A stretch of DNA of 57,437 nt from Psychromonas sp. SA13A (GTDB taxonomy: Bacteria > Pseudomonadota > Gammaproteobacteria > Enterobacterales > Psychromonadaceae). The position numbers were made by a program, and so were the translations under genes. The DNA lies in the NCBI RefSeq assembly GCF_011378715.1, contig NZ_WTKU01000025.1, forward strand, positions 1 through 57,437, read 5' to 3'. Every line of letters begins with the position of its first letter. The first letter of the stretch is position 1. Positions 17,723 through 27,862 of this stretch are shown here, one piece after another. The notes under the pieces are model-generated. The model made no database searches and was not told the origin of the DNA. It saw nothing but the letters and a program-made list of their open reading frames with translations.

Positions 17723-18682
17723 ATGATTTATTCAGTTGAAAAAGAAGATATTAAAATTGGCATTAGTGCCTGTCTAATTGGCCAAAAAGTTCGCTTTGAT
17801 GCGAGCAACAAACCATCTCGTTTTTGTATTGATGAACTTGGGGAGCACGTTCAATACGAGTCATTTTGCCCTGAAGTTGCTATCGGCTTACCGATCCCAC
17901 GACCAACTATACGTCAGATTAAAAAAGATGACATGATAACCATTGCAAGACCAGATGGAAGCGGCGATGTAACAGAAGCATTACAGGCTTACGGTAAAAA
18001 AGTAGCCGACATGACTAAACACTTGAGCGGTTATGTTTTCTGCGCAAAAAGCCCAACCTGTGGAATGGAGCGCGTTAAAGTATACACACCCGAAGGAAAC
18101 TCTCTGACATCGGACGGTATTGGAGCCTTTGCAAAAGAGATAATGGAAGCAAACCCACTATTACCTTGTGAAGAAAATGGTCGACTCAATGATATGCATA
18201 TCAGAGAGAATTTTGTAGCACGTATTTATGCTTACAAACACTGGCAAATGGTCAGTGACTCTGGTTTAACAAAACACAAGTTAACAACGTTCCACAGTCA
18301 TTATAAATATACCGTCATGAGCCATAATTTAGTTGCTTACAGAAAGTTAGGTCAATTACTTGCAGATGTTGACTTGCCTCTAGCCGAGAAAGCATCACAG
18401 TATATTTCGGGACTAATGGATGCGTTAAAAATCCCTGCTACGCGTAAAAACCATGTTAATACGTTGACTCATATTCAAGGATACTTCTCTAAGCATTTAG
18501 AGGCTCCACAACGTAAGGAATTATGTGAACAGATAGATGGTTATCGATTAGGTTTGTTACCTTTAATTGCGCCGTTAACATTGATTAATCACTACTTACT
18601 GCAGTATCCAAAAGATTACTTGAAAGGGCAGTCGTACTTGTCGCCATACCCTGATAGTTTGAGACTAAGATACGCTTACTAA
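17723..18682 (+). CDS. rudS: RudS-type tRNA 4-thiouridine desulfidase (DUF523-DUF1722 fusion)
   Basis: 319 residues. The N-terminal TudS/DUF523 domain (about 8-155) has three conserved cysteines likely to hold a [4Fe-4S] cluster: C17 (ISACLIG), C49 (FCPEVAIGLPIPR) and C113 (KSPTCGMERVKVY). The C-terminal DUF1722/YbgA domain spans about 180-310 (HKLTTFHSHYKYTVMSHN). Fusions of this design have been described as RudS, which removes sulfur from s4U in tRNA. Because s4U absorbs near-UV, the position between chrR and the photolyase makes sense. GGAG precedes the ATG. The older family name is YbgA-like. Confidence 0.82.
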   Translation: MIYSVEKEDIKIGISACLIGQKVRFDASNKPSRFCIDELGEHVQYESFCPEVAIGLPIPRPTIRQIKKDDMITIARPDGSGDVTEALQAYGKKVADMTKHLSGYVFCAKSPTCGMERVKVYTPEGNSLTSDGIGAFAKEIMEANPLLPCEENGRLNDMHIRENFVARIYAYKHWQMVSDSGLTKHKLTTFHSHYKYTVMSHNLVAYRKLGQLLADVDLPLAEKASQYISGLMDALKIPATRKNHVNTLTHIQGYFSKHLEAPQRKELCEQIDGYRLGLLPLIAPLTLINHYLLQYPKDYLKGQSYLSPYPDSLRLRYAY

Positions 18683-18740
18683 TTTAGACGCGTACTAACA
18701 ATCGTCAACATTACGAAGCGGGTTTAATAAACGCACTATA

Positions 18741-18762
18741 TTGTCCTTCTTTCGAAGGACAA
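18741..18762 (+). terminator. Hairpin between rudS and phrB (weak terminator or attenuator)
   Basis: Perfect 9-bp stem TTGTCCTTC / GAAGGACAA with a four-base loop (TTTC), followed only by TTATTC. It lies 13 bp before the photolyase ATG. The weak T-tract means partial termination or RNA stabilisation is as likely as full termination. Confidence 0.5.
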
Positions 18763-18775
18763 TTATTCATCTTGA

Positions 18776-20245
18776 ATGTTAAAAGGAACTATTTTGTCTT
18801 CCTCTTCTTTACTAAACTCATCCCATGAAACATCTTCAAAACTGCTTTGGTTTCGTAATGACTTAAGAACTAATGATAACCCTGCATTGCAATACTTCAT
18901 TAACCAATCAGATTCTGACACCACAGCTCAAGCTATTTTCTTTGTTTCCGAGCCGCAATGGTTAGCTCATCATTGGTCTGACATAAAAATTGATTTTGTA
19001 AAACGTCATGCTCAAGCTTTAGTCAGTGAACTAGCTATGTTAAATATAAATTTAACAATTGTTACTGTTGATGATTTTAATGCACAAGTCGATTATCTTA
19101 AACATTATTGCTTACAAAATAATATTACTAACGTGATCGCCAATAGTGAACTTGAAGTTAATGAGCAACAGCGTGATCTTGCTTTCTCAGAGCAGGGCAT
19201 TTCATTAACGCTATTTGAAGCTGATGTTATTGTACCCAAGGGCAAAGTGCTTAATCAGTCTGGTCAAATGTATAAAGTATTTACCCCCTTTAAGCGTTCT
19301 TGGTTAGCTCATATTCGAGAATTTGGTTTCAATTATCTTGGGGATGCGACTGCTATTACTAACAGTAAAGCAATTCAAAATGAACAGGTAAATGAACAGC
19401 AAGAAAGCAAAGAATCTGATTCTATCTCTAACAAATGGCCTTTAATCAATGTGGTAATGAAAAAAGCAATGCCACAGTTTTATAGAGACAAAATATCACG
19501 TTATAAAACTAACCGAGATGTTCCTTCAATAAAAGGTACCAGTGGCCTCTCACCTTATTTAGCAGCCGGTGTATTGAGCCCTAACTATGTATTGAACTCA
19601 TTATTAAACAAATTTCCAGACATCTTAATCTCAAGTGATAGTGAAGAGTTTTGTTGGTTAAATGAAATAATTTGGCGAGAATTTTATCGTCATTTGATGT
19701 TTGACCAGCCACGACTCTGTAAGCACCAATGTTTTAATGACAAATATCATCAATCAGTGTGGCCTTATGACAAGGAACTTTTTAACGCGTGGTGTGAAGG
19801 TAAAACAGGATACCCATTAGTTGATGCTGCAATGCGTCAGTTGAATCAAACGGGTTGGATGCATAATCGCTTACGTATGGTTGTTGCTAGCTTTCTTACA
19901 AAGCATCTACTACTTGATTGGCGTTTAGGCGAAAAATACTTCATGCAACATCTCATTGATGGAGATTTAGCTTCGAATAATGGTGGTTGGCAATGGGCAT
20001 CGAGTACTGGGTGTGATGCACAACCTTATTTTAGAATTTTCAATCCAATTACACAGAGTGAAAGGTTTGATCCTAAAGGAACTTTCATACGTAAGTACTT
20101 ACCGGAGCTAAGCAAAATACCTGATAAGCAAATTCATTTTCCACATAAATATATTAAGCAAAATCACTTATCTATTTATTGGCCTGCGATTGTTGATCAT
20201 AAAGAAGCCAGATTAAATGCTTTAGCTTTCTATAAATCACACTAA
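18776..20245 (+). CDS. phrB: Class I CPD photolyase
   Basis: 489 residues with the photolyase/cryptochrome layout. The N-terminal alpha/beta antenna domain opens with LLWFRNDLRTNDNPAL. The helical FAD domain shows GTSGLSPYLAAGVLSP, WLNEIIWREFYRHLMF, WCEGKTGYPLVDAAMRQL, GWMHNRLRMVVASFL and ASSTGCDAQPYFRIFNP. These match bacterial light-driven CPD repair enzymes. The ATG at 18776 has little upstream signal; a TTG at 18794 has AAAAGGA with 7-base spacing and would shorten the protein by six residues. It sits in the ChrR block, as phr genes do in other singlet-oxygen regulons. Confidence 0.93.
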   Translation: MLKGTILSSSSLLNSSHETSSKLLWFRNDLRTNDNPALQYFINQSDSDTTAQAIFFVSEPQWLAHHWSDIKIDFVKRHAQALVSELAMLNINLTIVTVDDFNAQVDYLKHYCLQNNITNVIANSELEVNEQQRDLAFSEQGISLTLFEADVIVPKGKVLNQSGQMYKVFTPFKRSWLAHIREFGFNYLGDATAITNSKAIQNEQVNEQQESKESDSISNKWPLINVVMKKAMPQFYRDKISRYKTNRDVPSIKGTSGLSPYLAAGVLSPNYVLNSLLNKFPDILISSDSEEFCWLNEIIWREFYRHLMFDQPRLCKHQCFNDKYHQSVWPYDKELFNAWCEGKTGYPLVDAAMRQLNQTGWMHNRLRMVVASFLTKHLLLDWRLGEKYFMQHLIDGDLASNNGGWQWASSTGCDAQPYFRIFNPITQSERFDPKGTFIRKYLPELSKIPDKQIHFPHKYIKQNHLSIYWPAIVDHKEARLNALAFYKSH

Positions 20246-20290
20246 ATCATTATGCTAGAAGTTGTAATTTAATAAATACTCGAATATTGA

Positions 20291-20342
20291 TACGTAACAT
20301 TTGTACGTAATCCTGATATGTAACATAGCTATCAATATGTAA
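20291..20342 (+). repeat. Array of TAYGTAA motifs upstream of the lipid operon
   Basis: TACGTAA at 20291 and 20304 and TATGTAA at 20317 lie exactly 13 bases apart; a fourth TATGTAA is at 20336. All point the same way, about 120-170 bp before the NTF2-like gene. A further TACGTAA lies upstream of rudS (17676-17682). They could be regulator-binding sites. The protein that binds them is unknown. Confidence 0.5.
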
Positions 20343-20462
20343 GATAAATACTTGTTAATGTCGTGATTGCTGTGATGCAATATTCGATATTGTAAGTTGG
20401 TAGATTACAGTAGGTTTTAATCACAGGTATATAGTTGATTTAGTTTATTCACTTACAACACT

Positions 20463-21152
20463 ATGACTTCCATGAGTGTTATTTTGATGACGGTAAATAT
20501 GATGAGCGATAAACCATTAAGCGATCAAAAATTTAAGGAGCAAGCATTAGCTTCCGAGCCACAGCAATGTGACCCTGCCACCGAAGATGAACAAAATTCA
20601 GGTACGACTCAACAACAAAATGTATTTGAGAAGGAAGACTTTGCAGTTTTAAAAGACTCCAAGTCAGATCATTCTCAAGCAATCGAATCAACAGATAATC
20701 CTGCACATCTTCCTTATTTTGACCCTCATCCTGACTGGTTAAATACATTCATGGAAGTATATCAAAACCTATCAGCCAATAACTTGATGCTATTAGAATC
20801 GATTTATGATCAACAGGTTACCTTTATCGATCCTATTCATGAAATAAATGGTTTAAAAAATTTACATCAGTACTTTGAAAATCTGTATCAAAACCTAAGC
20901 TGTTGTGACTTCAAGATAAGTAATGTGATTGCACAGCCCAATCAAGCATCGATATATTGGGAAATGACTTATCAGCATCCTAAATTAAATAAAGGCAAAG
21001 TAGTTAGTGTGTTTGGCACCTCGCACCTATGTGCTAAAAAAGGCAAAGTTATTTATCATCGTGACTATTTAGACCTTGGTGCAATGCTGTACGAACAACT
21101 TCCTTTATTTGGTCGAATAGTAAGCTGGATAAAAAATAAGGCGGCTAAATAA
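20463..21152 (+). CDS. NTF2/SnoaL-like fold protein, first gene of the lipid operon
   Basis: 229 residues. The first 95 are polar and low in conservation. The C-terminal part (about 97-215) looks like a SnoaL/NTF2-like domain: WLNTFMEVYQNLSANNLMLLESIY, DQQVTFIDPIHEINGL, a YFENLYQNL helix and FGTSHLCAKKGKVIYHRDYLDLGAM. Close relatives sit next to SDR and flavoprotein genes in the same order. The start is uncertain: four ATG codons cluster at 20463-20504 and none has a good ribosome site. The stop shares a base with the next ATG. Role unknown, perhaps an accessory of fatty-acid modification. Confidence 0.75.
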   Translation: MTSMSVILMTVNMMSDKPLSDQKFKEQALASEPQQCDPATEDEQNSGTTQQQNVFEKEDFAVLKDSKSDHSQAIESTDNPAHLPYFDPHPDWLNTFMEVYQNLSANNLMLLESIYDQQVTFIDPIHEINGLKNLHQYFENLYQNLSCCDFKISNVIAQPNQASIYWEMTYQHPKLNKGKVVSVFGTSHLCAKKGKVIYHRDYLDLGAMLYEQLPLFGRIVSWIKNKAAK

Positions 21153-21874
21153 TGGCGAATAAAAGGATACTTATTACTGGTGCCACTTCAGGTATTGGGC
21201 ATTCACTTTTTGAACAATACAGTGAACTTGGTGAACAAGTTATTGCTTGTGGTAGGAACCAATTACAGCTACAGAAAATGCAAAAACTAGCTTATAAAAC
21301 CTGTGCATTCGATATTACTATTAAATCAGAAATTGCTGCTTATGCTGAATCTATTGAGTCTTTAGATATATTAATTTTGAATGCAGGAAATTGTCGTTAT
21401 ATCGACAATGCTAAACAGTTTGATGGAGAACTCTTTGCTGATGTTGTGACTACCAATTTAATCTCATTAGGGTGGTTGCTAGAGTATTTTTTGCCTAAGG
21501 TGAAACCAGGCGGACAAGTTGTATTTATCAGCTCAAGCGCAACTATCGTGCCTTTCCCAAGAAGTGAAGCCTATGGTGCATCAAAAGCTGGTATTGATTA
21601 TTTAGCTAAGAGCTTACGCCTAGATTTAGCCAAAGAAGAGATTGACGTGACTTTGGTACACCCTGGTTTTATTAAGACCCCTTTAACGGATAAAAATGAC
21701 TTTACGATGCCTTTTTTATTAACCAGTGAAGTGGCAGCAACAAAAATAATCAACGCCGTTAATCAACGTAAAAAATATACTCATTTCCCGAAACGTCTTA
21801 CGTTATTACTTAAATTCTTCAGTTTCCTTCCTGCTTCTATGTGGCAAAAAATTATCTTAAGAGACCAAAAATAA
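21152..21874 (+). CDS. Short-chain dehydrogenase/reductase
   Basis: A 240-residue classical SDR. The cofactor loop is TGATSGIG, LNAGN is at about 75-79, and the catalytic Ser-Tyr-Lys is in FISSSATIVPFPRSEAYGASKAG (Y and K of YGASK). The C-terminal IIRDQK region carries no membrane helix. It overlaps the previous stop by one base (TAATG) and the next start by one base, so it is part of a coupled operon. The substrate is probably a lipid intermediate, by inference from context. Confidence 0.88.
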   Translation: MANKRILITGATSGIGHSLFEQYSELGEQVIACGRNQLQLQKMQKLAYKTCAFDITIKSEIAAYAESIESLDILILNAGNCRYIDNAKQFDGELFADVVTTNLISLGWLLEYFLPKVKPGGQVVFISSSATIVPFPRSEAYGASKAGIDYLAKSLRLDLAKEEIDVTLVHPGFIKTPLTDKNDFTMPFLLTSEVAATKIINAVNQRKKYTHFPKRLTLLLKFFSFLPASMWQKIILRDQK

Positions 21875-23193
21875 TGAAAAATATTGCAATTATCGGTTCC
21901 GGTATTTCTGGACTCACTAGTGCTTACTTATTATCGAAAAAGCACAATGTCACTGTGTTTGAGAAAAATGATTATATTGGCGGACACACTGCCACTGTAG
22001 ATATTGAAAAAGATGGTAAACCCTATGTTATCGATACAGGTTTTATTGTCTTCAATGATAAAACTTATCCAAATTACCTCGCTTTATTGGATGAAATAGG
22101 GATTGGTAAGCAAGCGACTGAGATGAGTTTTTCAGTACATAATTGTGAAACTGGCTTGGAGTATAACGGTCACAATTTAAATTCTTTATTTGCACAAAGA
22201 AGCAATTTATTTCGACCTTCATTCTGGAAGTTGGTAAAAGAGATCCTGCGCTTCAATAAATTGTGTAAGTCTATTTTTGAACAGGATATTTACCTACCAG
22301 GGTTAACACTTGGTCAGTTCCTGAATGATAATAAATTTAGTGCCTTTTTTGCTGAGCATTATATTTTACCAATGGGTGCGGCTATTTGGTCTAGTTCATT
22401 ATCACAAATGGGAGAATTCGAATTTCGTTTCTTTGTGCAATTTTTCCACCACCATGGCCTGCTTAATATCGCCGACAGACCACAGTGGTATGTTGTGCCT
22501 AATGGTTCTCGTAGTTATTTAGGACCACTTTGTGAACCGTTCAAAGAGCGTATTCATTTAAACGCTAATATTACCGGTATTACCCGACGAGACGATCAAG
22601 TTCATTTGCATTTTAGCAATGTTGTTAACAATGACGAGAATGATACCGTTAGCAATAATTATATCAACACACAAACCTTTGATGAAGTAGTCCTAGCCTG
22701 CCATTCGGATCAAGCGTTAGCCTTATTGGTCGATGCAACGGAAGATGAAGACACCTTGCTATCTTCAATGCCATACAGTGAAAATTCAGTGATACTGCAT
22801 ACTGACGTTAGTTTACTGCCCGATAGAACCGCAGCATGGGCAAGTTGGAATTATCAATTAAGTCAAGATAGAGAGAAAGCGGCGAGTGTAACTTATAACA
22901 TGAATATTTTGCAGGGATTAGAAAGCGAGCATACTTTCTGCGTTACCTTGAACCAAAAACAAGATATCGACCCAAGTAAAGTTATAAGGGAGTTTATTTA
23001 CCACCATCCCATTTTTTCATCTGAATCGATTCGAGCACAGCAGCAAAGAGATCTTATTTGCGGGATTAATCACACACACTTTGCAGGGGCATATTGGCAT
23101 AATGGTTTCCATGAAGATGGTGTTCGAAGCGCAGTAGAAGTTGCTAAGCGCTTTGATTGCCACCTAGATGCCTTTGCAGAAAACCGTAATTAA
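21874..23193 (+). CDS. FAD-dependent oxidoreductase (amine-oxidase-like, COG2907 type)
   Basis: About 439 residues. The Rossmann motif at the N-terminus reads MKNIAIIGSGISGLTSAYLL, followed by the acidic turn VFEKNDYIGGHTATV. The body has YVIDTGFIVFNDKTYPNYL, LPMGAAIWSS and HQAL-type segments, ending with the FAD-contacting AGAYWHNGFHEDGVRSAVEV. I chose ATG 21874, which overlaps the SDR stop as TAATG and starts exactly at the Rossmann strand; the GTG at 21841 lies inside the SDR gene. The family is always near DUF1365 and cyclopropane-synthase-like genes. It may insert oxygen or desaturate a methylated fatty acid, which is inference. Confidence 0.86.
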   Translation: MKNIAIIGSGISGLTSAYLLSKKHNVTVFEKNDYIGGHTATVDIEKDGKPYVIDTGFIVFNDKTYPNYLALLDEIGIGKQATEMSFSVHNCETGLEYNGHNLNSLFAQRSNLFRPSFWKLVKEILRFNKLCKSIFEQDIYLPGLTLGQFLNDNKFSAFFAEHYILPMGAAIWSSSLSQMGEFEFRFFVQFFHHHGLLNIADRPQWYVVPNGSRSYLGPLCEPFKERIHLNANITGITRRDDQVHLHFSNVVNNDENDTVSNNYINTQTFDEVVLACHSDQALALLVDATEDEDTLLSSMPYSENSVILHTDVSLLPDRTAAWASWNYQLSQDREKAASVTYNMNILQGLESEHTFCVTLNQKQDIDPSKVIREFIYHHPIFSSESIRAQQQRDLICGINHTHFAGAYWHNGFHEDGVRSAVEVAKRFDCHLDAFAENRN

Positions 23194-23237
23194 TAGCACT
23201 CGGTATAAAAGGTTGTTCTACAACAAGGAATAAAAAC

Positions 23238-24020
23238 ATGCCTAACTCATCGCCGCTTAGCCAAAGTGCCATCTATGTTGGACAAGTTATTCATAAACGT
23301 TTTCAGCCGAGGAAGCATAGCTTTAATTCAACGTTATACATGCTCGCATTAGACGTAGATGAGATTGAAAAGAGACCAAAGAATCAAGGGATTTTTGGGT
23401 TTGCTTGGTATCATCCTTTACGATTTGTGGAAAAAGATTATCTCAGAAGTGAACCAGATTCATTATCGCGTCGTATAAAGAATAAAGTAATGCAATTAGA
23501 GGGTTACGCTGATATAGAACGGATCTTAATGGTTGTACAGGTCAGGTGTTTTGGTCTCTACTTTAGCCCAGTTAATTTTTATTTTTGTTATGACAAGCAA
23601 CAACAATGTACACAGATGTTAGCAGAAGTGAGTAATACGCCTTGGAATGAAAGACACTATTATTTGGTTGATTTATTACAACAAGATGAACCTAAAATTA
23701 CCGATAAAGTGTTTCAAGTTTCGCCATTTATGGATTTAGATATGAGTTATACCTGGCATATCAAAGCACCAAAAATAGACGATGATAAATTACTAATAAA
23801 AATTGAAAATAAGCGTTTCAACCAAAACACTGGGGATATAAGTAAGTTATTCGAAGCAAGTCTAGTACTGAGAAAGCAGCCTTTTACCAAACGCAATATG
23901 TTAGGTGTGTGGATCCAATTACCAATAATGACCATTAAGATCGTAACCAGTATTTATTGGCAAGCATTACGATTATTTATTAAAAAAATACCTTTTGTGG
24001 GTTATCAAAAAATCAGTTAG
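23238..24020 (+). CDS. DUF1365 family protein
   Basis: 260 residues. It begins AIYVGQVIHKRFQPRKHSF, the signature of DUF1365, and continues with YMLALDVDEIE, RILMVVQVRCFGLYFSPVNFYFCY and a VSPFMDLDMSYTW segment. A C-terminal hydrophobic stretch (LGVWIQLPIMTIKIVTSIYW) may touch the membrane. No enzymatic activity is established to my knowledge, but the gene is conserved between the flavoprotein and the cyclopropane-synthase-like methyltransferase, as here. It follows the flavoprotein gene by 44 bp with an AAGGAA ribosome site. Confidence 0.85.
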   Translation: MPNSSPLSQSAIYVGQVIHKRFQPRKHSFNSTLYMLALDVDEIEKRPKNQGIFGFAWYHPLRFVEKDYLRSEPDSLSRRIKNKVMQLEGYADIERILMVVQVRCFGLYFSPVNFYFCYDKQQQCTQMLAEVSNTPWNERHYYLVDLLQQDEPKITDKVFQVSPFMDLDMSYTWHIKAPKIDDDKLLIKIENKRFNQNTGDISKLFEASLVLRKQPFTKRNMLGVWIQLPIMTIKIVTSIYWQALRLFIKKIPFVGYQKIS

Positions 24021-24049
24021 CTAGACAGTTTATTTTTTAGGAGAACGTA

Positions 24050-25288
24050 ATGGAAGAAATACAAAATGTTAGTACACAAAATACGACGGGGTGGTTTGAT
24101 AAACGTTGTCGTCATTTAGTCCATTCTGTATTTTCAAAGCTTAGCTATGGTCAATTAGAGTTAGTAGAAGCATCGCATAGTCAATTTTTTCCAGAAAACA
24201 CTCAGTCAGACAATCATAAGGATATTATAAAAGGTAAAATTCATATCCATGACATGAGTGTTTATAAAGACTTTGTAAAAGGCGGAAGTATCGGTGTCGC
24301 TGAGGCATTCATTGCAGGTAAGTGGAGTAGTCCAAATCTGACCAATGTAATTCGAATATTTGCTAAAGCTCAGCAACAAACCGATAAATTAGAATCAAAA
24401 AAATCTTTTTTTAATAAAATTAAAAATGCTATCACGCACTGGCAAAATAGAAATACACAATCGGGTTCAAAGAAAAATATACTCGCTCACTATGACCTTG
24501 GTAATGAATTATATACTCGCTTTCTTGACCCTCAAATGATGTATTCATCAGCGATATATCCATCTCCGACAACCTCTTTAGAATATGCTCAGCTTTACAA
24601 GTTAAAAACAATATGTGAACGTTTGTCTTTAACTGAGGATGATCATTTATTAGAAATAGGCACTGGTTGGGGCGGATTAGCCATTTATGCGGCACAAAAC
24701 TTTGGGTGTAAAGTAACGACTACTACTATATCTGATGCGCAGTATGAATATGCTGAGCAAAGAGTGAAAGAATTAAACTTGGAAGGTAAAATCACTTTAT
24801 TGAAGAAAGATTATCGCGACCTGACGGGTACTTACGATAAAGTCGTTTCCATTGAAATGATTGAAGCGGTGGGTTATGAGTTCTTACCTAGTTTTTTCGA
24901 ACAATGTAATGACCGTTTAAAAGAGGGCGGTAAACTATTAATTCAGTCAATAACTATCGCAGATCAACGCTTTGAACATTACAAAAATAATGTCGATTTC
25001 ATCCAGCGTTATATTTTCCCAGGTGGTTTTTTACCGTCTGTTAATGTGTTATCAGAACAGTTAACTGAAAGTAGCGAAATGGTGATTGAAGGTTTACACG
25101 ACATTGGGCTGGATTATGCTAAAACACTCGCAGATTGGCGTAGCAGTTTTCTTGATTCTTGGACTGAATTAACGCAATTTGGTTATGATGAACAGTTTAA
25201 ACGCCTTTGGTTATATTACTTTGCTTACTGTGAAGGTGCGTTTTTAGAACGTTCAATCAGCACAGTGCATTTAGTTGCTCGAAAATAA
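24050..25288 (+). CDS. Cyclopropane-synthase-like SAM methyltransferase (probably not a true cyclopropane synthase)
   Basis: 412 residues of the Cfa/CmaA family. The helical N-terminal part includes GSIGVAEAFIAGKW. The SAM-binding domain has AHYDLGNELYTRFLD, LEIGTGWGGLAIYAA (about 201-215), KKDYRDL and the acidic E272. Aligned by eye with E. coli Cfa, the bicarbonate-contacting C139, H266 and Y317 correspond to S167, Q299 and R364, while E239 is kept (E272). This suggests methyl transfer to an unsaturated lipid without ring closure, as for the UfaM enzymes of furan fatty-acid synthesis. It is the last gene of the operon, followed by a strong terminator. Confidence 0.85.
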   Translation: MEEIQNVSTQNTTGWFDKRCRHLVHSVFSKLSYGQLELVEASHSQFFPENTQSDNHKDIIKGKIHIHDMSVYKDFVKGGSIGVAEAFIAGKWSSPNLTNVIRIFAKAQQQTDKLESKKSFFNKIKNAITHWQNRNTQSGSKKNILAHYDLGNELYTRFLDPQMMYSSAIYPSPTTSLEYAQLYKLKTICERLSLTEDDHLLEIGTGWGGLAIYAAQNFGCKVTTTTISDAQYEYAEQRVKELNLEGKITLLKKDYRDLTGTYDKVVSIEMIEAVGYEFLPSFFEQCNDRLKEGGKLLIQSITIADQRFEHYKNNVDFIQRYIFPGGFLPSVNVLSEQLTESSEMVIEGLHDIGLDYAKTLADWRSSFLDSWTELTQFGYDEQFKRLWLYYFAYCEGAFLERSISTVHLVARK

Positions 25289-25365
25289 AACAAGTACTGT
25301 ATCACTACATACCATCAAACAAAATTAGAATACTTACTCAATATTATTGTTCTAATTTAGAAACT

Positions 25366-25404
25366 AAAATGCCCGAAGATTTAAAAATCTTAGGGCATTT
25401 TTTT
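25366..25404. terminator. Bidirectional terminator between the lipid operon and hisA
   Basis: AAAATGCCC / GGGCATTTT outer stem with an inner AGATTT / AAATCT stem, flanked by T-runs on the plus strand and an A-run (AAAA) that becomes T on the minus strand. It ends both the plus-strand lipid operon and the minus-strand hisGDCBHA operon, so read-through from hisA to hisF is not expected. Confidence 0.88.
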
Positions 25405-25447
25405 CAAATATTTTTACTGAACTTTTTACTAAAATTTTTACTAAAAA

Positions 25448-26782
<1,335 letters not shown>

Positions 26783-26786
<4 letters not shown>

Positions 26787-27853
26787 AAAACACCTTTACT
26801 TGATGGCAAGTCAGTACCAATGATCTGTATACTTTGACGCAAAGTACGGCCAAATGTTTTAAATAAACCTTCCACCATGTGGTGCGCATTACCATTTTCA
26901 ACTTCTAAATGAATGGTTGCACGCATTGCTTGTGCTAGTGAATAGAAAAAGTGCTCAACCATTTCTGTAGACATAGTGCCCACTAATTCACGTGGAAAGT
27001 TAGCTTTAAATTTGAGGAAAGGGCGACCAGATAAGTCTAAAGTACAACTTGCTTTGGTTTCATCCATTGGTAATACAAAACCAAAACGGCCAATACCACG
27101 TTTGTCACCTAGTGCTTTATCTAATGCTTCACCTAGCGCTAATGCAGTATCTTCTACACTATGGTGGTCATCGATATGCAAGTCACCTTTGACGCTAACA
27201 TTCATTTGGAATCCTGCGTGCGTAGCAATTTGATCCAACATATGGTCAAAGAATCCCATACCTGTATCTATTTTATTCTCGCCTGTTGTGTCTAAATCAA
27301 CAAATACATTAATATCTGTTTCTTTGGTAGTACGAGTCACCGATGCGGTGCGGCCTAGGGTCGTTAATTGTTGGACTATTTTTTTCCAACCTAAGGTTTC
27401 TTTATTATAAAGAATACCGTTAATACCCATATTATCAGCAAGACCGATATCAGTATGACGGTCACCAATAACATACGAATGTTTGTGGTCAATTCGACCA
27501 GACTGTAAATACTCTTTAACCATACCTAAGTGTGGTTTACGACAGCTGCAATTATCTTCAGGGAAATGAGGGCAAAGTAGGGTTGCTTCAAACTTAACAC
27601 CCTGTGATGCAAATATTTCCATCATTTTGTTTTGGGGAATATCAAAGTCACTTTGTGGGTAACTATCTGTGCCTAAACCATCCTGGTTAGAAACAATTAC
27701 CAAGATATAACCAGCATCTTGTAAAGTTAATAAACTCGGAATCACATAGGGTTCAAAAACCAGTTTATCCAAGCTATCAACCTGTTTATCACTAATAGGT
27801 TCATCAATTAAGGTGCCATCGCGATCGATGAATAGAAATTTTTGTGTACTCAT
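26783..27853 (-). CDS. hisB: Bifunctional histidinol-phosphatase / imidazoleglycerol-phosphate dehydratase
   Basis: 356 residues, the fused HisB found in enterics and relatives. The N-terminal HAD phosphatase (about 1-165) has the DxD nucleophile in FIDRDGT (D10, D12) and the zinc-binding loop [15 protein letters not shown]. The C-terminal IGPD domain (about 168-356) has the metal-binding histidine motifs [29 protein letters not shown] and [11 protein letters not shown]. It catalyses steps 6 and 8. It follows hisC by 9 bp. Confidence 0.96.
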
Positions 27854-27862
27854 TTTTGTTCC

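Noticed and set aside
24050-25288. Simple call of cyclopropane-fatty-acyl-phospholipid synthase (cfa)
   Set aside because: Three of four bicarbonate-binding side chains differ, so the plain name would probably mislead.
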